A DNA stretch of 64,000 nucleotides from Scylla paramamosain (lineage: Eukaryota > Arthropoda > Malacostraca > Decapoda > Portunidae), in assembly GCF_035594125.1 (NCBI RefSeq), contig NC_087178.1, forward strand, positions 5,706,001 to 5,770,000, given 5' to 3'. Below are positions 52,455-63,006 of the stretch, in pieces. Positions within the stretch are counted from its first letter, which is position 1, and every line of letters begins with the position of its first letter. The position numbers and the translations under genes were made by a program. A model generated the notes under the pieces. That model was not told the DNA's origin and did not search any database. It worked only from the letters and a program-made list of their open reading frames with translations.

Positions 52455-53689
52455 GCAACTCACGGCCAATACAATACACCTTAAGACTGACAACTAACAG
52501 AACACCAGCACCTCTCATTAACAGCAACAACAGCCAAGACAGTCATCACACTTCCGCAGCCTGACTACCGGCCTGAACTGAAGGTAATAGTTAACACGGA
52601 GACTAGCACTACCAGCAACACTAGAATACAAAGCCGAGTGCTGCCTGCATGCGTGCGGTGCGGCAAGCCAAGCCTCTACTAAGCCAACGCAAACCCAGGC
52701 CAATAAAAAGCGGAGTCGAGGCGGGAAAGCTTCGGTCAAGAGGAGGTCAGCTGGGTACATCAGCTGCTGTGAGAGGTTATCGCTTTGTTCCTTCCTTACT
52801 GATTACCTTTGGCAGATATTAGCTAATCTTAGTACATAATAATTACTGTGTACATTTCCGCTGCTGGCCAAAAAGTTCTTAGCTTCAGATGAACCCTCTG
52901 CACTTCTGAAATTACCTTTGTTTATGGCTTATTTGTTTAAGGGATGATAAAATGTGTCAAATGCTTCAGTGAATACTTTCCAATGTTTCTCGATCTGAAG
53001 TTGAATTTTGGCTTTGTTCTCTCGCCAGGGCTGCTTGTTAAGGCCACAGAGATTAGGTTTTCATGAGTGTTCATTCATCTTTTTGATGGTACGGAATCTT
53101 TGTTAAACTTACATTGTCCTTGAAAATCCCACTGGTTTTTCACTTGTGCCAGTTATGAACCACAACGTTGGGTTTTCAATTTTTTTGTTTTTGTTTTTGT
53201 TCATTTAGCGATGCAGTCTTTCTTAAATTTACAATATCAAGAAAATACTCTTGAAAATTTCCCATTGGTTCTCAACAGAACATGCTAAAAGTTACATAGA
53301 TAATGAAATGGGTTTTCATGGATTCGAACCCTGCTTTGTTTACATAGATAACCTGTACAGTGAACGTTACTTTGAGGTTTAGTGAAAATTTTAGAAAGTT
53401 TTGGCTCGTAATGAAAGAAATGAGAGTGAAAAAAAAACCCTTCCTGTTTCGTAGGCTTAGATATCTACGCTGTGAAATGAACGTTACTTCGAAGCTGGTA
53501 AACTATTATAAAAGTCCAGTAGAAATTCTAGCAAGTCTCGGTTCGTAATGAGAGAAATGAGACGGACAACGAGGAAAAATCTCTTCCTTCCGCATTTATT
53601 TGATCGATGGCCATGACTCAGCTGACCTCCTTCCGCGACCTGCCACGGGGGAGCTTTTCCTTGTTACGACTCGTTATGAAGCACAGGAC

Positions 53690-53692
<3 letters not shown>
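52455..53692. other. Intergenic sequence with a degenerate M1 copy
   Basis: A diverged M1-like segment lies at about 53009-53165 (AAGGCCACAGAGATTAGG, CTTGAAAATCCCACTGG), with hints of another to 53285. Two copies of TGAACGTTACTT(T/C)GA lie near 53360 and 53480. No supported gene. Confidence 0.45.

Positions 53693-53779
<87 letters not shown>
53693..53779. repeat. (GA)n microsatellite
   Basis: About 87 bp of pure GA. Confidence 0.95.
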
Positions 53780-53782
<3 letters not shown>

Positions 53783-54478
53783 GAGAGATATACTTAACAT
53801 GAGAACAGACGAGGCAGTGCACGGGAAGGGAGAGGGATAAGGGACAGGAGGAGGTGGTGGTGGTGAAGGAGAAATGGGAGGAAGAGGAGGAGGAGGAGGA
53901 GGAGATGGAGGGCGTGTGGCATGGGCGTGGTGGATGAGGGAACTGTAATGATGATAATGATGATGATGGTGATAATGATACTGTTAATAGGCTAGAGTTT
54001 ATCGTCTTTGCTATCGGTGGAAGTAAGTAAACCTTTAGACTCAACAGAGGGGGAAAATCAATGACAGAGCATGGTGCCGCCGCCGCCGCCGCTGCTGGTC
54101 TTACTGCGGCACTGTGCCTCGCTGCCAGACGAACACCATGCTCTCTCCCCCCCACAGCGGAACACGAAGGTGGGGGAGGCGCCGCAGAACACTGAACGAC
54201 AAGAACAGGAGAACGCGATGGGATGTAGCAGTATAGATCAATATTGTGGCGTTCATGTGGCGTTGTAAAGGATGTGAACGTGTTTTGTTTGCCGCGGTCA
54301 CGGGTGTTGTGTCCGCCGCTTGGTTACGGGGTCATGAGCGGCGTTCTCCGCAGCGGCGGCGGGCGGCGGGCTGGCGTCTCATGGACCTTAAGTTTGGTAT
54401 TGATTGTGCAGCGAGCTGAGTGAGTCCAGGCGGAGGGGGGTGATGATGCCTCAGGGTGTGGCGGCTTGGGAGGGACTG

Positions 54479-54479
54479 C

Positions 54480-54528
<49 letters not shown>
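54479..54528. repeat. (CA)n microsatellite
   Basis: About 50 bp of CA. Confidence 0.95.
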
Positions 54529-54530
<2 letters not shown>

Positions 54531-54829
54531 AAAGAAAATAGAAGGTTGTTTATTTCCACGTCCCCGAAGAGGATGGCGCTGTCATGGGCACGGATCAAGG
54601 CAGTGTTTGGCAGTCAGCACACTTCAGCACACTCCATCACGTCACTCGGCACCACCTGAGGCGTCGCTGCCGAGGTTACCTGGTCCACCGCACGCTGACG
54701 ACGCACACAATTGCTTAAAACTCAAAATCGCAACTGCTGGAAACTTGTCTGGCTGAAAGTTACGGACAGACGGACAGAGGGACGAGCAGACGGACAGACT
54801 CGACTTATCTTTTCAGAATGACCTTGCTG

Positions 54830-54832
<3 letters not shown>

Positions 54833-54878
<46 letters not shown>

Positions 54879-54914
54879 TTTAGTGGTAATTTTCGTATTA
54901 GTAACAATCGTAGT

Positions 54915-54961
<47 letters not shown>
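54833..54961. repeat. (CA)n and (CT)n microsatellite pair
   Basis: About 42 bp CA (54833-54874) and about 45 bp CT (54917-54961) separated by 42 bp of unique sequence. Confidence 0.93.
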
Positions 54962-54963
<2 letters not shown>

Positions 54964-55901
54964 AGTGTTCCCGATGAGCAAAATGACTTAATTAACAACG
55001 CCGTGCCGTGGAGAGCAGCATAAGAATTATAGATACGCTCGAACGCCCTCGAAAGTATGGTTTACTCTTGTTCAGGCGTGAATTTACACTGATGATGAAG
55101 GCGACGACGACGATGATGGTGATGAAGTGTATTGTATAAGGATTGTTTGATGAGAAATGCTGCACTGTTTAGTATTGTACGCATCGCTCACGTGTTTCAA
55201 TATACGTGAACTTCACCGGGAAGGGAGGGGGGGAGTTTAAGAAATATATAGGTCGGATTTGAAATGGCTCCATCTCTGCAACCGTGAATCGGCCATGAAG
55301 AAAAGTAGCATTTGAGAAGGCGCGGAATAAAATCGTTTCAAATTATCCATCTTTTCAAATGGCAATAGTTTACCCATGGTTGGCTCGTGGCTGTAGATAT
55401 GGCAGTTTCAAATCCGGTGCATATTTCTGAAACACCGTGCATATTTTTTTTTTTCTTTTTACCGTGGGTGCAGTAAAGGACACGCAGTTATTATGAAGTG
55501 AGTATAGAATGGCTGGAACCTTAATGATTTGATTAGAAATTATTCGTTAGAGTGCAAATAATCTACTTTAGCAACGTGGTGGAAAATTCAAGAGGCATTT
55601 TTTAGATATAATTTCCATAGCAACGATTAGTGGAGGAGTGAATGCCAGGGAGGCCGAGAATTAACAAGGGGCCAGTGTTGAGGTAAGGACAAGTTGCCGA
55701 ATAGTGTTAGTTGCGGTGCCCCGAGGCTGTGTTGCATAAGAAGCAAGACGACAGGGCGGGTAGAGGGTGAGTGAGTGTGTTGGGCGTAAGGCGGACCAAC
55801 AGGCGGGGGAGGGGCGGGGGGGGTATTTTAGAGAGGGTATTTGGGGAAGTGTTTGGAACCCGTACTAATGCATCAACAAACGTTAGTGACTGAGGTGGAG
55901 C

Positions 55902-55908
<7 letters not shown>

Positions 55909-55991
<83 letters not shown>
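55909..55991. repeat. (GT)n microsatellite
   Basis: About 83 bp of GT, roughly 110 bp beyond the 3' end of the TipE coding region. Confidence 0.95.
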
Positions 55992-55996
<5 letters not shown>

Positions 55997-56100
55997 TGAG
56001 TTGGTGAGCGGGTGCAGGTGACAGCGTGGCAGTAGTGCTGGAGAATGAAAAATACTGAGGATTACTACACCTACTGATGAGCGATACACAAGGAGAGGGC

Positions 56101-57435
56101 TCACAGCTCGCTAGCGTTACCTCCTGCGCCCCCGCCCTGCAGAAAAGTCACCCGTAGGTGGCCCTCGTCGTCCACTCCTACCGATTTGGAACAGAAAAAC
56201 AGGCAGGAGCAGGCCAGCACGAAGAGGCAGCCCGGCAGGATGCTCGCCACCAGCAGGAGAGTGGCCGTCAGCTCAGGGTTGAATTTGCCGATCACATATT
56301 CGCTACTCTTGTCGGTGTAGTAGCAGGGGAAGCGGTCCTGGGTGACGCCGTCCGCGCCGTCGTGGGCGTGGGTTTCGAAGAAGGCCTTGCATTCTTTCAT
56401 CAGCGTGTTGACACAGCCGTCGTTGTTGATGCGCAACTGAGTGTTGTTCATGACCCGCAGCGTGGACTCCGGAGGGATGATCCACTCGCTGCGGTTTCCC
56501 AGGGACTGGTGGAGCTGCTGCAGCTGCATGTAGTCCTTGAGGTAGTTGAGGTCCTCGGTGCTGCCCAGCGTGGCGTTGAAGCAGTCCTCCGTCAGGATGT
56601 CGTACGTCTTATTGCCCTTCACTCTCTTCACGTAGGAGCAGAACAGGAATATCGCCTGGCGCTTGTCCCGCCACTCCTGGCTGGTGCTCACGCTCTCGAT
56701 GTTGGCGGAAGAGCTGTTGTCCGGGGAGTCCATGGAGGTGCAGGCTGTGGCCACCAGCCTCTCACGGCTGAAGATCACCACATTCCTCTCCCGCATCTCC
56801 AGGTTGGTGCACTTCCTCTCACAGTCACGCAGGTAGTGCTTCACCATCTCCAGCTGCTGGCACTTGCCGGCCTTGCAGCTGTACACGCCGTTCAGGGGAT
56901 CCGAGCACTTCTCCGTGCACTCGATGGACTTGGGGTTTATCCTCTTGTCGTGACAGACGAAGGCGGGGGTGATTTCCTTGCAGTCGTTGTTTTCAGTGTC
57001 TTTGGTGCAAAAGAACAGGCCCGTGATGTCTTTGCACTCGCCATTCTTGCACTTGTAGTTGCGGGCGTTAGTCACGTTGAGAGCCGAGCAGTTTTGGTCC
57101 GAGACGTCCACGCAGTCACGGAAGTTGACTTTGGATCCGTTGTTGCGGACCATCACGTGGATTTGCATGCAGGTACCGGAGCCCTTGGAGAGGCACCACT
57201 CACCGCAGGTGGTCCAGGAGCAGGGGTTGGGGCTGTCAGGCTTGGTCTCCTTCAGGGCGATGTCCTCCGCCAGGACCGTCGTGCACATTATGGGCGTCGT
57301 GTTGAACTCCATGGAGAGTTCATTCTTGGAGGGGATGATGACGATGACGGCCAGATACAACAGCGACACCCCGGACAGGATGGCCGTCAGCTGGCAGATA
57401 CATATTCCACAGCAAATCTGTTTTTCTGCCGTCAT
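56101..57435 (-). CDS. tipE: TipE-like sodium-channel auxiliary subunit, 444 residues
   Basis: A single coding exon from ATG (57433-57435) to TGA. Two-pass membrane protein: TM1 at about residues 15-34 (ending IVIIPSKNEL) and TM2 at about 390-415 (SILPGCLFVLACSCLFFC), with a large Cys-rich extracellular loop. The loop has the family start CSWTTCGEWC, then an inserted segment with regularly spaced cysteines (YKCKNGECKDITGLFFC, VYSCKAGKC) typical of TipE rather than the shorter TEH proteins, and RFPCYYTD before TM2. Several N-glycosylation sequons are present. Length is close to Drosophila TipE. In insects TipE increases functional Para sodium channel at the neuronal surface; the same role here is inferred. 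A 430-codon ORF antisense to the whole gene is a composition artefact. A TEH-like paralogue lies 6.4 kb away on the same strand. Confidence 0.92.
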   Translation of the reverse strand: MTAEKQICCGICICQLTAILSGVSLLYLAVIVIIPSKNELSMEFNTTPIMCTTVLAEDIALKETKPDSPNPCSWTTCGEWCLSKGSGTCMQIHVMVRNNGSKVNFRDCVDVSDQNCSALNVTNARNYKCKNGECKDITGLFFCTKDTENNDCKEITPAFVCHDKRINPKSIECTEKCSDPLNGVYSCKAGKCQQLEMVKHYLRDCERKCTNLEMRERNVVIFSRERLVATACTSMDSPDNSSSANIESVSTSQEWRDKRQAIFLFCSYVKRVKGNKTYDILTEDCFNATLGSTEDLNYLKDYMQLQQLHQSLGNRSEWIIPPESTLRVMNNTQLRINNDGCVNTLMKECKAFFETHAHDGADGVTQDRFPCYYTDKSSEYVIGKFNPELTATLLLVASILPGCLFVLACSCLFFCSKSVGVDDEGHLRVTFLQGGGAGGNASEL

Positions 57436-58369
57436 CGCTGTCAGATCTGAGCCGCGACCAAATACTCAACAAAGTGATGCACCTCACACAGGTATGGATC
57501 ACTCCCAAGGGGCGCCGTCCACCATGCCAGGCCGCAGCGAGCCTCCTCCGCCCGACACAAGCGACACTCAGGAAACTGACTTCATGATGAGCGCGGCAGC
57601 AAGGCGGGCTGGAGCACTACAAGGTCACTAGCGGGCGTGCTGGGCTGAGGCGCGGCTCATATTCAAGGGTGCGGGCGGCAGCTACTCTCTCCGCGAATAC
57701 TTCCACCAAGGCATAACAAGATACTGAGATACGTTCCTCCCTGCCAAGTAAGATGGCGCTCGTGTGCCGCGCCGGGCATGCGCACACCACCGAGGGGAAG
57801 GACAAAACAGGAAAAGAGTACAGCTTTCATCAACCTTATCTTCACAATTACAGCACCTTCACCATTTATTAGGTATGGAAGGGTTTTTACTGCTTACTGT
57901 AAAGGGAGAATAAAATAATCTGGTGTGAGTAAGACATTTTTTACGTAAGAGAGACGCAGGCGGAGCAGTGCGCAGGACCAGCCCTCGCCGCCCCTCGCCG
58001 CAAAGGGAACTCCGCCTCGGGACCCGCTCACCCAATACCAGGGGCGGCTTGAGCTCACCCCAGGAACCCGAGCCCTCTGCACCCCATCAGGAGCCGCGAA
58101 CACTGCCCAAAGAAAGATATCACGCCCGAACACGCCCCAAAGAACCCCAAGGACAGGATCAATAGTCTCCCCGGCCCCGCCCATCCTGCCTGGCTCTGTT
58201 TCTCTCACATTCCTAACCCCCTTCCCCCCCTTTCCCCTAGCCGCCCGCTGGTTCCTGCCGTCCCCTCTCCCCCAGTTAGCCAGCCCCATCAGTGCTGATT
58301 CGGTATACCATTCCCAGCCCTTCGTGAAATAAGTGTCTTTTGGAGATTTCTTTGTTTTTAAATGTGCAA

Positions 58370-58372
<3 letters not shown>
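57436..58372. other. 5' flank of tipE and GC-rich intergenic sequence
   Basis: Probable tipE promoter and 5' UTR near 57436-57850, and a GC-rich stretch at 57950-58280 with a partial tandem motif (AACACTGCCCAAAGAA and AACACGCCCCAAAGAA). No supported ORF. Confidence 0.4.
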
Positions 58373-58443
<71 letters not shown>

Positions 58444-58493
58444 GTCTGTCTGTGTGTGTGTGTGTGTGTGTGTTCGAGGAAACAAAGAATCGT

Positions 58494-58524
<31 letters not shown>
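58373..58524. repeat. Compound microsatellite (CT)n(TCTG)n(GT)n ... (CA)n
   Basis: CT to about 58439, TCTG units, GT to about 58472, a 22-bp spacer, then CA to 58524. The GT and CA blocks form an inverted repeat around the spacer. Confidence 0.93.
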
Positions 58525-58526
<2 letters not shown>

Positions 58527-59394
58527 AAACCACGCCCCGTAACATGGATCGCTAACAACACGTGGGGGACAAAACACAACCACAACACAACACAACACAA
58601 CACAAACACAACACAATAAGATAATACTGTCACTCATGCCTCTCACAATTCAACTCTTTTCCACTACACCCACACCACTTCCTCCTCCTCCTCCTCCTCC
58701 TACTCATTCAGCCTAAAACTAGAGCAGTGTCCTCAGCAGCATATAACCACCGTACCGCGACGCAAAAGTGGACCAATTGCCTTTATTGAGTACATTTATT
58801 GGTTCTTGAAAGTGCAGGCAGTGATTCTTTTGTTATTTATTTACTTATCTTTTCCAGCTCCGGAGACTACTACTACTACTACTTCTACTACTACCTGATA
58901 ATGAAAAAGCTCAGTCATAATGCCGCTCTCGGCCTAAAAAAAATATATATGTATACATGAATAGAGTTTTCAGGTACAATAAAGACATCACGGGTATTTA
59001 AATGTCTCCCGGTAACTCTTGTGGCGTGGAAGTCAAGCCCAGTAAAGAAGATAACAATGGAAATAAAATCCTGACGATAACAACAACGATAACTCTTGGC
59101 TTTTGTGACCCGAACCTCTCGCCCACGATTTGATAATAAAATAACCATGAAAATTAACGATGATAACAATAATAAGATACAGACACGCGGAAAGGAATGT
59201 AATAACTAGACGAGAGCAACAATAATAACATAATACTGAATACTCTTTTTAACTGCCTTCTTTGGTGACTGGTACCTCTAGTGGGCCTTTTTATCATCTT
59301 TCTGCTGCCCCAGGCCAGAACCCCTCTTACGGAAAATAAATAAATAAATATAAGTAGATAAATAAATAAATATAACAAGATGTACAAGGAGACA
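58525..59394. other. Intergenic sequence
   Basis: Short ACAAC, CCT, CTA and AAAT runs; no supported gene. Confidence 0.4.
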
Positions 59395-59590
59395 CATATG
59401 AACCTTGGGAATACTGAAGGGGTTGGTTCTCATACACAGTGGTAGATGAGTGGAACAGACTCATCAGGTTGTCAGTGCTGAGTCATTAAGGAGCTTTAAA
59501 ACATTAGATAAATTCACGGATGAGAATGACAGGTGGAGACAGGTAGGCATGTTTCATAAAGGGACTGCCACGTGTAGTCCTGATGGCTTC
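59395..59590 (+). mobile_element. LINE C-terminal fragment, frame-shifted
   Basis: Two + frames together give VVDEWNRL, then VVSAESLRSFKTLDKF and a tail containing WRQVGMFHKG. This pattern (VxxxWNxLxxxVVxAxSxxSFKxxLDKF) is common at the C-terminus of arthropod LINE ORF2 proteins. A frameshift separates the halves, so it is dead. Confidence 0.6.
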
Positions 59591-60050
59591 TTACAGGTAA
59601 AAAGAGACAGGTGTGAGATAAATATAAGCAAACACAGGTAAGGAGCAGACAGGTGTGGCGGGCAAGCATGCAGCAGAACACCAGCAGACACATCACGTCC
59701 AATCTACACATCAATAACATCAATAACACCGCCAGCCACGAGACACGAGTGCTTGAGTCTCCCCGAGTTGAGAATGGCTGAGTGAGGCGGAAAGAAAACG
59801 AGAGTGGACTTTTCAACGCGCCACCGAACGAGTGGCTTTGGCGTCGAGAAATTGGTTGTAGAAAACGTGAAATGGTGTCGACGTGTAATATAAAAAGCAC
59901 TTGATTTGGAAGAATTGTAAAGAAAATGGCGGTAGGTCAGTTGTGGGGCGAGTGTGAGGCGGGCTTGGTAATTTAAGATTATCATTAGTAATTATTAAAA
60001 TAACCTTGGTTTTGTCGTGTATTACGTCTTATGCTGACTGAATGCACACA
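59591..60050. other. Intergenic sequence
   Basis: The word ACAGGT recurs several times at 59520-59660. No supported gene. Confidence 0.35.
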
Positions 60051-60056
60051 CGCACG

Positions 60057-60147
<91 letters not shown>

Positions 60148-60168
60148 TTGCAGCAATAGTAGTAGTAA

Positions 60169-60203
<35 letters not shown>

Positions 60204-60214
60204 CCAGCAGCAAC

Positions 60215-60246
<32 letters not shown>

Positions 60247-60255
60247 AAGCAGCAG
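60051..60255. repeat. (CA)n followed by (TAG)n microsatellites
   Basis: About 94 bp CA (60051-60144), then TAG repeats interrupted by CAGCAGCAACAG (60157-60255). Confidence 0.94.
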
Positions 60256-60295
60256 CAGAAATAGTAGTATAGTATGTTTGCCTACCTGTCTGCAT

Positions 60296-60297
<2 letters not shown>

Positions 60298-60345
<48 letters not shown>
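60298..60345. repeat. (CT)n microsatellite
   Basis: About 48 bp of CT. Confidence 0.94.
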
Positions 60346-60349
<4 letters not shown>

Positions 60350-61559
60350 CCCTTTCTTCTAAAACACGGGTCCCACTTGACGGACGCTCTCAAGTCTAAG
60401 GAGTCTGAATACACTTTTTAAACCTGAAGGAGGCGACGGAGGAGTGGGAGAGAGGGAGTGGGAGAGGGGGAGTGGGTGACGGGGAAATCCCAAGGCGAAC
60501 AACAGGGCGGAATCTAAAAACCTCATTATGTGCCACTAATGATCTCCGCCGACAACTAAAAAGCGAGGCAGTGAAGGGCGCGTCACTGCCTCCCCGTCCC
60601 CGTCCGTGCCAGTGGGTGCCAGAGAGGGCTTCACTGGCTGATACAGAGAAGTGAGAATAATGTTACTGTCGCTTAATGTTTCTTCAACGCGGCTATGTTT
60701 GTGATTGTTCTAGATTCTGTTCTTAGCCAATCACTTGATCTCTTTGTATTAGGGTGCCAGAGAGGACATGCGTGGGTGACAGAGAGAAATGTGTGAGGAT
60801 TATCTCTATTTTACTAGTAGTGGATTTGTTTGTCTCTCTGCGTTATCATACCAAGCCATTTGACATCATCGAAGTACCGTGAGTAGGGCACAGAAGAGGA
60901 CATGAGTGGTTGAGAGAAACGTTTTACAGAAATCTTTCAGTTTAATGTGTATGGGATTTTCTTTGGGCTGATCAAAGGCTCCTCGTCTGGCGTCACAAGG
61001 GCGGTGGTGGTACTGTATGCCTCGAGGCGCAGCGAGTCGTTATCTCCCGAGGCTGCCGCTAAGAGGAGGCTCAGCGTGGAAGCCGCGATGCTATCAATTA
61101 TGTGGCAGGGAACCATGGCGCTAATTAAATACATGTCACTTACCAGCCATGGCTTAAGGGTCCACACACACGAGAACATCATCCATCTTATTCCCTTCCA
61201 CAATGTGCAGCTCATGTGCCGCAACGGTGGTGCGGGTGGCGGCGTGGCGTGAGGCACAGACAAAACAAAAACTCAAGTCAACTCAAGGCAGGGACGCCGT
61301 GAATGAGGGGCGGGAGGGGCTGGAGGGGATTCAGGTGCTATCGTGCATGCATATAACACATTTCGGGGGCGGGAGGAGCGGCGGCCAGCCAGGCTCTGCT
61401 GACACGCACGCCACACCGCCGCGTCACCGTCGCATTATCTGTAGGGATCGATACTCCAGCTGTGGTCTTTCTGCAGAGTGCACGGCTCGATCTGCTGGCA
61501 CCGTGCACTGTCCCCAGGGGCACCACTCGTCACCTGACAGGAACACCGCGGCAGAGGGA
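60346..61559. other. Intergenic sequence with no supported gene
   Basis: Two overlapping opposite ORFs of about 100 codons at 60937-61263 have no recognisable domain and no splice context. Directly repeated words GGTGCCAGAGAGG at 60615 and 60752 suggest a small duplication. Confidence 0.4.
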
Positions 61560-62190
61560 CACCACACTTGTACACTCATCCCCCTCAACCACTCACACCA
61601 CACACCATTCATCACCAGAAGTACTAAATGTTATCATCTCATCCACGAGAGGCAGTGGTGACAGCTGTACACTCGCCACCTCAACCACTTACACCACACA
61701 ACACGTAACCAATACATCAGTCATCACAGGAAATACTCTGTTATCATTTCATCATCCCATCATTTGCCACAACTCACCAATAACGAACCAGAGACAATAG
61801 CACTATGCCCAAACACATCCTGACCTAACGTAACCTAACAACACACACCACCACCTAAACCAGTACCTCAATCACCAAAAATAACACAGCACACCACCAT
61901 TTGACAATAACATGCCTAATTCCTCAACAAACCTAGCTTATCCTACCACAACACCTAAACCAAGACACCAGTCACCAATAACACAATACCCCACCACCTC
62001 CTCCTCTATCACTCATCAAAACTCATGAACAAGAGCGAGCCACGACCTAACCTAACCTCACAATGCACAACACCACCAAAAAGTTACAACACCCCACCAC
62101 TTCCTCGTCCCATCACTCACCACAGCACACCAATCGTGAACCAGGGGCAGTAATAACACCACACCCACCCCACACACCCACGCACACCCT
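61560..62190. repeat. G-poor, CA-rich degenerate tandem region
   Basis: About 630 bp in which G is scarce on the + strand. Imperfect recurring words include CATCACTCACCACA, CACCAAT and AACCAG(A/G)G(A/G)CA, CCTAACCTAAC and ACCACCTAAACC. Units are too diverged for a clean period. Noncoding. Confidence 0.5.
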
Positions 62191-62551
62191 GTCTGTCTGC
62201 GGCCGGGGTGATTGGGTGTTTGTTTCGCCGCATGATCACTGCGACTCAACAACCCCCGCCTGGCTGTCTGGCTGGCGGGCGAGGGCTCCACAAATACTCA
62301 AGCAACGGGAGCAACAGGTACTATTTCCGCTTACGTCTCATTTCGGCAGGCGTGACATTTTGAACTTCAGGAAGGAGGGAGAAGGGAGAGGGCGAGGAGA
62401 GGGGCCGGAGGTGGAGGCAAGGCGAGACAGGGATGAATAGGGTAGGTCAGTCAGTCTACTCCTAAGTCACTTTCTCAGACTAGCTTCCCATCACAGGCTC
62501 ACTCAATTACATTTCCAGACTTGCAAAAGGATTGTGTTGTGTTTCCTTTCT
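62191..62551. other. Intergenic sequence
   Basis: GC-rich to about 62430 with a GGAGGGAGAAGGG-type purine run. No supported gene. Confidence 0.35.
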
Positions 62552-62555
62552 TTAA

Positions 62556-62740
62556 CCCTTTCACTGACACATTAAAAGCAATGTATGGAGTATTTATGAG
62601 GATTTACAGGAATGAGAAAAAAAAGAATAGATTTTGTATTTTCTAGCAAGTACAGTGTTAGAAGGTGGCTGTAGAACAAGAACATGAGTCTCACAGTAGT
62701 TAGTGATTAAGGAAAGATGCACCAAATGGCAGTAAAAGAA
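62556..62740 (+). mobile_element. piggyBac-like MITE, copy 3
   Basis: Flanked on the left by TTAA (62552-62555) and starting CCCTTTCACTG. It ends in CAGTAAAAGAA before a mutated TTAA (ttta), giving imperfect terminal inverted repeats. The interior shares GGAAAGATGCACCAAAT with copy 1 at 31938 and TAGATTTTGTATTTTCTAG with copy 2. Confidence 0.65.
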
Positions 62741-62868
62741 TTTAGAGCACCGTGAAGTGAAGACAAATTGAGGACAGGAGGTGGACAGCATATAACACTC
62801 AGCAAATTCAGTTCATGGGTGAGCTGGCGTGAGAAAATAATACATACTAATTAATTCGTGTCTGGGTG

Positions 62869-63006
<138 letters not shown>

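Larger units (their letters stand above)
53780..56100. other. Intergenic sequence rich in microsatellites
   Basis: Holds (CA)n at 54479-54528, (CA)n at 54833-54874, (CT)n at 54917-54961, GGA-rich and GATGAT runs at 53880-53990 and (GT)n at 55909-55991. No ORF above background. Confidence 0.5.

Noticed and set aside
56158..57450. 430-codon + strand ORF antisense to tipE
   Set aside because: Low-complexity Val/Ala/Gly/Leu-rich translation caused by GC-rich third codon positions; the minus frame has TM segments and family cysteines.
60937..61263. Overlapping opposite ORFs of 101 and 108 codons
   Set aside because: No domain, no splice context and equal openness on both strands; insufficient support for a gene.
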